Source of the DNA: Numida meleagris
Taxonomy: Eukaryota > Chordata > Aves > Galliformes > Numididae
Length of the DNA: 64,000 nt
Direction of reading: 5' to 3'
Assembly (NCBI RefSeq): GCF_002078875.1
Contig: NC_034411.1
Location: 38,294,115-38,358,114, forward strand
The notes under the pieces: model-generated
What the model was told of the DNA's origin: nothing
The model's input: only the letters and a program-made list of their open reading frames with translations
The model's database searches: none
Made by a program: the position numbers and the translations under genes
Shown: piece after piece, positions 61,301-64,000 of the stretch
Position numbering within the stretch: position 1 is the first letter of the stretch
Layout: each line of letters opens with the position of its first letter

Positions 61301-64000
61301 TGGGTCCAAACTTGATAGCACTGAAGCCAAAAATAGTGAACAAGCTCCTGTTAAATCGATAGAAATTACTTCTATCATTAATGGGCTTCAAGGTACTGTA
61401 CATAAACTTTTTGAATTCTGTAATATTGCTTTTAAATGTAGTAAATGACAGTGCAGAGTAAATGATGCAACTGTGTGCTTCTCAGTCTGGCTATCTCTTT
61501 CATTATGATATCATCTTCAGAAGTAAGCCTTGAACAAAAGCAATATTCATGTTTTCTGAAAAATGGGTATTGTGGATTCAGTGTATGTTAAGTCTTAAGA
61601 ACTGTATTTTTTTGACATCTTTTTCTTTGATACACAGCCAAGCTTTTTTCCTTCCTATATTATTTCTAAATTTTTAAGTTTTGATTCATGGGGTTCTAAA
61701 AGTTGCATAAATCTTCCTTGTCTTGAAAAATTGAAGTAATGAAGCTAGGCGTCGTATCAGCAAATCTGTTGTTCCTAACATTGCTTCCCGCTTCCCATGC
61801 CTTTACAGCAGCACTGCAATAACTGGCTGCTTCTCTTCTTTGTCAGTTTCCTGCATTTCCTCCGAAAAAAAGAAACAGTATATGATCTATGTAGTTTGGA
61901 TAAGGACTCGTGAAAGTTATGTGACTATAATAACCTTTCAGACACTCAGGTTTGGTAATGTTGGCTACTGAGTTTCATATTTATAGGTGCGATAACAGTT
62001 ACCATAATCTTAAGCTTTCTTTCCTTAGGAAAACAGGAACAAAAAAGCAATTAGGTGTGTTGAACGTGACGTTGTTAAAATTATTCTGTAATCAACTTCT
62101 CCTTACAAAAGCACAATTTAATAAGTCTTTTTGTGACATTTTTTGAAAGCTAGGTATTTTCAATGTTATATAATTACTTTCCATGAATGCTTTTTAATTG
62201 TGTGCTACTCTCTTTGTTATTCAGTCCACGTAGATTCATGCTGTGGGTTGAAACAACTTTTTTTCCTTAAAGTATAAAATGCTCTACTGTTTTACTATAT
62301 TTTTCCACAATTTTAGAGCTGTTTGCTCAAAACTTTACATGTCTTTTTTTTAAATTGGAATGAATAAGTCTTTTTTATTTGGCTTTCCTTTGAAGGGCGC
62401 TGCAGACTAAACCAGTTGAGAGGAAACAATGGTGGACTTGATTTTTTTGTTATTTTTATTAGTGGAGTTCTTTTGTTTTCATTTTACATTTTACATTTTA
62501 CATTTCATTTTTTGTATCTCATGTATTTGTAATAGTAGTGTAGTTTTGGTCCACTATGGCACAGAGAGACAAGTATTGAGTCCATTTTATGTGCCAGACT
62601 TTAGAACTCTAAGCCATAATGTCTACCATAAATTTTCAATTGGAAAATGCAAACAAAAATGGAAGTGTGTTGTAAAACTTGCTTTCAGATTGCGACTTAA
62701 GGTGAAGATTAAGATTCTGTATATTTTAAAAGAAATTGCTGAGGAAAAAAAAACACCTGAGTTAATGTTTCCCAAGATATTTTGTTCAGGATCTCTCTTC
62801 TGCCTGCCAATATGCTCTTCTTTAAGCTAGCTGTATTTCAGCAAAACCTCTTTTAAAAAAAAAAAAGTAACGAGAGCTGGCAATTAGGGTAAGAATAAAG
62901 CTTTGGTTTATTAAGCAGAAGTTGATATTACATGAATTTGTAACCAGTGTTATTTAAGGGAAGGCTGCAGCTCACTATGCTTCCTGGAGGTATACAACAC
63001 AATTTTCCTGGTTCCTGATATATCTATTATCCCTTCTAAGAACAAGAATAAATGTTGAAGTCCTTCTGATGTACAATTTAAATATGTACTGCTAGAAATC
63101 CCTGTAGCATGTGATCGTATCTGTACAGTTTTATTTATTTTTTTAGTATTTGTAACCAAAATCGAGACCAACTTTCTTTGTTTTAATTTTTATTTTTAAC
63201 TAGCTTCTGAAAGTTCTGATGATAGTGAGCAAGAAGATGACCAAAGTGCCCAGAACATAGATGCTGATGGCAAAGAGGAACCTCAGCATGAAGCTGCGAG
63301 CCAAGATAAAAATGAGTTGTGTCTAAAAGAAGAACAGGACAGTTCATCCCTCCCAGAGGAAACTAAAGCTCTGACAGATACAGTAGCGCCCAAGTCAGGA
63401 TCCAAGTCTCCTGAAAGATTGCGGAAAGAGATGGAAGAGTTATCTGAAGATACTGACTCTGATGGAGAAGATGAAGCCACGAAAAAGAAAAAGGATGTAA
63501 AAAAGGAGGTTGGGGATAAAACAGCAAAACCACAAGTAAAACGTGGTAAACGAAGATACTGTGTTGCAGAGGAATCTTTAAAGACTGTGTCGCCTAACAG
63601 AAAGGATGAGAAGTCCAAAAACAAAGATTCCCTTAGTTTAGAAAACAGCAGCAACAGCTCCTCAGATGAAGACGAGGAAGACAAATCTAAGCTGAAAATC
63701 ACCCCCACTAAAAAGTACAATGGATTAGAGGAGAAAAGGAAGTCTTTACGGACAAGTACTTTCTACTCAGGATTTTCTGAAGTGGCAGAGAAAAGGATAA
63801 AGCTTCTAAATAACTCTGATGAAAGACTTCAGAACACCAGAGCAAAGGATCGAAAAGATGTCTGGTCAAGTATTCAGGGACAGTGGCCGAAGAAAACGCT
63901 GAAGGAATTGTTCTCGGACTCTGACACCGAAGCTGCTGCCTCCCCTCCACACGCTGCGCCAGAGGATGCTGCAGCAGAGGAGCAGCTTCAGACTCTTGCA
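13221..64000 (+). CDS. ARID4B: ARID4B, AT-rich interaction domain protein 4B (18 coding exons, 3' end beyond window)
   Basis: ARID4B is a nuclear subunit of the SIN3A-HDAC corepressor (SAP180) and a relative of the RB-binding protein ARID4A. Joining the 18 exons gives 970 uninterrupted codons of an expected roughly 1,300. Counting from the first recognised exon, the domains are: Tudor region about 1-116; RBB1NT/PWWP-like about 166-240; Ser/Asp/Glu-rich about 266-300; ARID about 305-400; acidic Glu run about 535-563; chromo barrel about 566-625; charged Ser-rich region to the end. The choice of ARID4B over ARID4A rests on [32 protein letters not shown] and KIKHRKK, which match my memory of ARID4B. 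All introns are GT-AG except the ninth, which is GC-AG. The initiator exon is not identified. Confidence 0.97.
13332..18320 (+). other. ARID4B: ARID4B intron a-b
   Basis: 4,989 bp, gtaagt to ttttttag. It carries a mariner-type MITE remnant at about 16695-17250. Apart from that I see only ordinary AT-rich sequence and short chance frames. Confidence 0.9.
16695..17250 (-). mobile_element. Degenerate mariner-type MITE (Galluhop-like)
   Basis: The two ends are imperfect inverted repeats. The left end reads gttgctccaaaactagtgcctc; the reverse complement of the right end reads gctgctccaaaagtaatgcc, followed by tcc and an AT-rich run. A minus-strand frame at 16798-16992 contains [18 protein letters not shown], which resembles the helix-turn-helix part of mariner transposases, and then drifts out of homology. 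The copy is about 550 bp, has no intact transposase, and is non-autonomous. TA dinucleotides sit near both ends but the exact target duplication is unclear. Confidence 0.7.
18321..18386 (+). CDS. ARID4B: ARID4B coding exon b: Tudor region
   Basis: 22 codons, symmetric phase 0/0, from [13 protein letters not shown] to IKGPLK. The acceptor is tattttttag and the donor gtaaga. It continues the Tudor module. The exon is short and could be skipped without shifting the frame, though that would damage the fold. Confidence 0.95.
18387..18984 (+). other. ARID4B: ARID4B intron b-c
   Basis: 598 bp, gtaaga to tgtattttag. I see no repeat or other element. Confidence 0.9.
18985..19075 (+). CDS. ARID4B: ARID4B coding exon c: Tudor region
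   Basis: 91 bp, phase 0 in and phase 1 out, encoding [12 protein letters not shown]...TDASWYTV plus the first base of the next Val. The WYTV-VFDDGDE segment, split over this junction, is the signature Tudor strand pair. The donor is gtaagc. Confidence 0.95.
19076..22850 (+). other. ARID4B: ARID4B intron c-d
   Basis: 3,775 bp, gtaagc to gtggcgacag. No recognisable mobile element. A 127-codon minus-strand frame at 22046-22429 shows no family resemblance and is treated as chance. Confidence 0.9.
22851..22930 (+). CDS. ARID4B: ARID4B coding exon d: end of Tudor region
   Basis: 80 bp, phase 1 in and phase 0 out: (V)[26 protein letters not shown]. The acidic DDGDE loop followed by [10 protein letters not shown] is shared with ARID4A. 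The donor is gtaatt. Confidence 0.95.
22931..24211 (+). other. ARID4B: ARID4B intron d-e
   Basis: 1,281 bp, gtaatt to tttcaacag. Its only notable feature is a TG dinucleotide repeat at 23928-23946. Confidence 0.9.
23928..23946 (+). repeat. (TG)n microsatellite
   Basis: About nine and a half uninterrupted TG units inside an intron. It is short and likely length-polymorphic between individuals. Confidence 0.9.
24212..24303 (+). CDS. ARID4B: ARID4B coding exon e: inter-domain segment
   Basis: 92 bp, phase 0 in and phase 2 out: [18 protein letters not shown] through GRRSNH. The [11 protein letters not shown] stretch is a basic patch that could serve as a nuclear-localisation or nucleic-acid contact; that role is inferred. 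The donor is gtaagt. Confidence 0.95.
24304..26446 (+). other. ARID4B: ARID4B intron e-f
   Basis: 2,143 bp, gtaagt to ctgttgttcag. AT-rich with no repeat that I recognise. A 146-codon minus-strand frame at 24337-24777 has no recognisable motif and no codon structure; it is judged chance. Confidence 0.85.
26447..26585 (+). CDS. ARID4B: ARID4B coding exon f: acidic Ser stretch and start of RBB1NT/PWWP-like domain
   Basis: 139 bp, phase 2 in and phase 0 out. It opens with [16 protein letters not shown], a likely CK2-type phospho-acceptor run. It then enters the RBB1NT (PWWP-like) domain with [18 protein letters not shown] and WFPAL. The donor is gtaaga. Confidence 0.95.
29634..29760 (+). mobile_element. 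CR1 LINE 3'-end fragment
   Basis: It starts at gtgttcaagaagcatttaga, equivalent to the VFKKRLD codons of ORF2, and runs through 'gacatggtttagtgggg', 'ggtggatggttggactgg' and 'tcttttccaacctagct' to 'ggttctatga'. It is close to the 3' end of the antisense copy at 46 kb, so probably the same or a sister subfamily. Severely 5'-truncated. Confidence 0.9.
29889..30020 (+). mobile_element. CR1 LINE 3'-end fragment, different subfamily
   Basis: It has the alternate CR1 tail: 'gagacattcaaggtcagg', 'ctctgaacaacctgatctag', 'ttgcagggcagttggacc', 'tttaaagatcccttcctact', then 'gattctatgattctt'. The middle portion differs from the fragment 130 bp upstream, so the two are separate insertions and not one split copy. 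Confidence 0.88.
30479..30558 (+). CDS. ARID4B: ARID4B coding exon g: RBB1NT/PWWP-like domain
   Basis: 80 bp, phase 0 in and phase 2 out: [16 protein letters not shown] through FKDGK plus two bases of Phe. VRSFKDGKF is a conserved ARID4 strand. The donor is gtaagt. Confidence 0.95.
30559..31850 (+). other. ARID4B: ARID4B intron g-h
   Basis: 1,292 bp, gtaagt to aattatctag. No repeat or element recognised. Confidence 0.9.
31851..31924 (+). CDS. ARID4B: ARID4B coding exon h: end of RBB1NT/PWWP-like domain
   Basis: 74 bp, phase 2 in and phase 1 out: (F)[18 protein letters not shown] through LLKQ. It closes the RBB1NT domain. The donor is gtaaaa, somewhat weaker than its neighbours. Confidence 0.95.
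31925..32649 (+). other. ARID4B: ARID4B intron h-i
   Basis: 725 bp, gtaaaa to ctctttcag. Nothing notable; an ATG at 32598 in the same frame as exon i lies in this intron and is not needed. Confidence 0.9.
32650..32795 (+). CDS. ARID4B: ARID4B coding exon i: acidic Ser/Glu region, GC donor
   Basis: 146 bp, phase 1 in and phase 0 out: (A)[18 protein letters not shown] through EDNSSEEE. The acidic serine-rich part ([13 protein letters not shown], then [11 protein letters not shown]) precedes the ARID. The exon must end at GAG|GCAAGT to join exon j in frame and to reproduce the five-Glu run remembered for the mammalian protein. The donor is therefore GC, not GT. Reading on gives ASEVSK and then TAG at 32814. 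Confidence 0.93.
32796..38348 (+). other. ARID4B: ARID4B intron i-j, GC-AG class
   Basis: 5,553 bp with donor GCAAGT and acceptor attaaacag. It holds a CR1 3' fragment (33878-33970) and an AATAAA at 33051 followed by an A run, 235 bases past the read-through stop. The remainder is ordinary sequence. Confidence 0.85.
33878..33970 (+). mobile_element. Short CR1 3'-end fragment
   Basis: It reads 'tagtggttggcaaccctgcc', 'ggcagaggggtttggaactg', 'gtgatctttgaggtcccttc' and ends 'cattctatgtttttatga'. This is the variant CR1 tail with a 'ggcaaccctgcc' lead. About 90 bp long and diverged. Confidence 0.8.
38349..38421 (+). CDS. ARID4B: ARID4B coding exon j: start of ARID domain
   Basis: 73 bp, phase 0 in and phase 1 out: [40 protein letters not shown] is helix 1 of the ARID fold. 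The donor is gtacgc. Confidence 0.96.
38422..38933 (+). other. ARID4B: ARID4B intron j-k
   Basis: 512 bp, gtacgc to tctttacag. Nothing notable. Confidence 0.9.
38934..39028 (+). CDS. ARID4B: ARID4B coding exon k: ARID core helices
   Basis: 95 bp, phase 1 in and phase 0 out: (G)[15 protein letters not shown] through [25 protein letters not shown] is the central ARID helix pair found across the family. The donor is gtgagt. Confidence 0.97.
39029..40064 (+). other. ARID4B: ARID4B intron k-l
   Basis: 1,036 bp, gtgagt to tgctttaacag. Nothing notable. Confidence 0.9.
40065..40162 (+). CDS. ARID4B: ARID4B coding exon l: ARID domain
   Basis: 98 bp, phase 0 in and phase 2 out: [17 protein letters not shown] through YNVKCAYK plus AA. 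It includes the invariant Trp of VWKQV and the SAAGYNVK segment that leads into the last ARID helix. The donor is gtaagt and the following intron is only 210 bp. Confidence 0.97.
40373..40640 (+). CDS. ARID4B: ARID4B coding exon m: end of ARID and charged linker
   Basis: 268 bp, phase 2 in and phase 0 out. [10 protein letters not shown] finishes the [12 protein letters not shown] has Thr where I recall Arg in mammals. The rest is a Lys/Glu-rich linker (for example [16 protein letters not shown] and [15 protein letters not shown]) ending KPALL, likely disordered. The acceptor follows a ten-T run; the donor is gtaaaa. Confidence 0.95.
40641..41510 (+). other. ARID4B: ARID4B intron m-n
   Basis: 870 bp, gtaaaa to attgtcttag. 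Nothing notable. If retained, translation would run [10 protein letters not shown] and stop at 40674-40676. Confidence 0.9.
41511..41683 (+). CDS. ARID4B: ARID4B coding exon n: charged linker
   Basis: 173 bp, phase 0 in and phase 2 out: [20 protein letters not shown] through EADEKEKSG. Lys/Glu/Asp-rich and probably disordered, linking ARID to the chromo barrel. The donor is gtaagt. Confidence 0.93.
46056..48119 (-). mobile_element. CR1 non-LTR retrotransposon, 5'-truncated, antisense in ARID4B intron
   Basis: A 2.06-kb copy in reverse orientation. The 3' end (46056-46080 on +) has three copies of the 8-bp unit catagaat (attctatg on the element strand), typical of CR1. The 3' UTR is about 65 bp and is preceded by a long reverse-transcriptase frame. 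The 5' end stops inside ORF2, at codons equivalent to [16 protein letters not shown], so the endonuclease domain and ORF1 are missing. One frameshift lies near 48000. No clear target-site duplication, as is usual for CR1. Confidence 0.95.
46145..47938 (-). pseudogene. CR1 ORF2 reverse-transcriptase fragment (597 codons open)
   Basis: An RNA-dependent DNA polymerase fragment of the CR1 LINE. It lacks the N-terminal endonuclease and is therefore annotated as a broken gene. Visible motifs include [12 protein letters not shown] (about 170-181), catalytic D245 in [15 protein letters not shown] (300-305) and FADDTKL with D333/D334, so all three catalytic aspartates are present. The C-terminal part has [18 protein letters not shown] and [14 protein letters not shown]. 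The frame ends at GDIV-stop. The first Met ([10 protein letters not shown]) is internal: homology continues upstream as [20 protein letters not shown] in the same frame to about 48000. Beyond that point the frame shifts by one base. SGVPQG is followed by LVLG where CR1 usually has SVLG. Confidence 0.92.
49765..49975. other. GC-rich patch with G run, function unknown
   Basis: A 200-bp stretch much richer in G+C than its surroundings, ending in 11 consecutive Gs (49961-49971) followed by an AATAAA-like sequence (gaaataaa). Two overlapping + strand frames remain open through it, but neither shows a motif. It could be a small insertion or just a local compositional island. Confidence 0.3.
53183..53431 (+). 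CDS. ARID4B: ARID4B coding exon o: acidic run and chromo barrel
   Basis: 249 bp, symmetric phase 2/2 (83 codons). It begins [15 protein letters not shown] followed by eleven Glu, then the chromo barrel from [20 protein letters not shown] to LVHYCGWNV. The Tudor-knot signature HYCGWN...RYDEW is completed by exon p. In the ARID4 family this barrel is a histone-tail reader candidate. The first AG of tttcaagag must be used, because the second would create GGA-TGA. The donor is gtaact. In-frame skipping is possible. Confidence 0.95.
53205..53275 (+). repeat. ARID4B: Purine (GAA/GAG)n coding tract
   Basis: A nearly pure GAA/GAG trinucleotide run encoding the acidic stretch of exon o. Mixed codons reduce slippage, but the number of Glu residues is likely to vary between species. 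Confidence 0.85.
53432..60272 (+). other. ARID4B: ARID4B intron o-p
   Basis: 6,841 bp, gtaact to ttgtttatag. No mobile element recognised. Several 60-130 codon frames (for example 58352-58744 +) lack motifs or splice context and are regarded as chance. Confidence 0.85.
60273..60357 (+). CDS. ARID4B: ARID4B coding exon p: end of chromo barrel
   Basis: 85 bp, phase 2 in and phase 0 out: (R)[17 protein letters not shown] through KHRKKIK. YDEWI completes the chromo-barrel signature; the following IKHRKKIK is a basic patch, a possible nuclear-localisation or nucleic-acid contact. The donor is gtagtt. Confidence 0.96.
60358..61199 (+). other. ARID4B: ARID4B intron p-q
   Basis: 842 bp, gtagtt to tttcatgcag. 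A slightly C-rich part near 60840-60960 produces chance frames on both strands; nothing else is seen. Confidence 0.88.
61200..61392 (+). CDS. ARID4B: ARID4B coding exon q: basic region after chromo barrel
   Basis: 193 bp, phase 0 in and phase 1 out: [18 protein letters not shown] through [24 protein letters not shown] is highly conserved in ARID4B. The start of the exon differs from the mammalian sequence as I remember it (NKLDKEKDKDEKYSP), being a few residues shorter. The donor is gtactg. Confidence 0.95.
61393..63203 (+). other. ARID4B: ARID4B intron q-r
   Basis: 1,811 bp, gtactg to ttttaactag. It contains a tiny tandem repeat of cattttA units at 62480-62512. A 133-codon + frame at 62429-62830 has no motif. 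Confidence 0.88.
62480..62512 (+). repeat. Short tandem repeat (CATTTTA)n
   Basis: Three exact 7-bp units followed by two degenerate ones inside an intron. Confidence 0.85.
63204..64000 (+). CDS. ARID4B: ARID4B coding exon r: large C-terminal exon (cut by window end)
   Basis: 797 bp are visible, phase 1 in, open to the last base. It runs (A)[77 protein letters not shown] and [19 protein letters not shown], then [13 protein letters not shown]. The Ser/Asp/Glu and Lys-rich stretches look disordered, while the [16 protein letters not shown] and [16 protein letters not shown] blocks are strongly conserved and lie in the part of the protein linked to SIN3-complex binding. The remaining third of the protein, including the C-terminal coiled coil, lies to the right. 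Confidence 0.96.

Noticed and set aside
63283..63720. 145-codon minus-strand open frame rich in Ser
   Set aside because: It is the antisense shadow of the Glu/Asp/Lys-rich exon r of ARID4B.

Overview
The window is vertebrate nuclear DNA from a bird, most likely a galliform close to chicken. The signs are AT-rich intronic sequence with one sharp CpG island, several chicken-repeat-1 (CR1) LINE copies with the 8-bp terminal repeat, and a degenerate mariner-type element resembling the Galluhop elements of chicken. There is no bacterial, viral or CRISPR content.

One protein-coding gene dominates: ARID4B (RBBP1-like 1, BCAA, SAP180), on the + strand. I located 18 coding exons between 13221 and the right edge. 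Every junction keeps the reading frame and together they give 970 codons with no stop. They encode, in order, the Tudor region, the RBB1NT/PWWP-like domain, an acidic serine stretch, the ARID DNA-binding domain, a charged linker, a long acidic run, the chromo-barrel (Tudor-knot) domain and much of the large C-terminal exon. The gene is cut by the window end at 64000. Its extreme 5' coding piece, expected from memory of the human protein to be Met-Lys, was not found with certainty.

Layout: 1-9010 is non-coding flank with a possible ancient LINE remnant. About 9010-9690 is a TATA-less CpG island with donor sites on both strands, fitting the head-to-head ARID4B/GGPS1 promoter known in mammals. 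9858-10132 is a CR1 3' fragment. 13221-64000 is the ARID4B exon-intron body. Intron inserts include a mariner-type MITE (about 16695-17250), CR1 3' ends (29634, 29889, 33878) and a 2.06-kb CR1 in antisense (46056-48119). The antisense CR1 keeps a 597-codon reverse-transcriptase reading frame.

The points most worth a second look are: the GC-AG intron after the acidic exon ending at 32795, with an in-frame stop just inside it; the symmetric 249-bp exon carrying most of the chromo barrel; the unusually intact antisense CR1 reverse transcriptase; and the unlocated start codon. I did not find a previously undescribed system. This looks like an ordinary avian housekeeping locus with a few interesting splice and repeat details.
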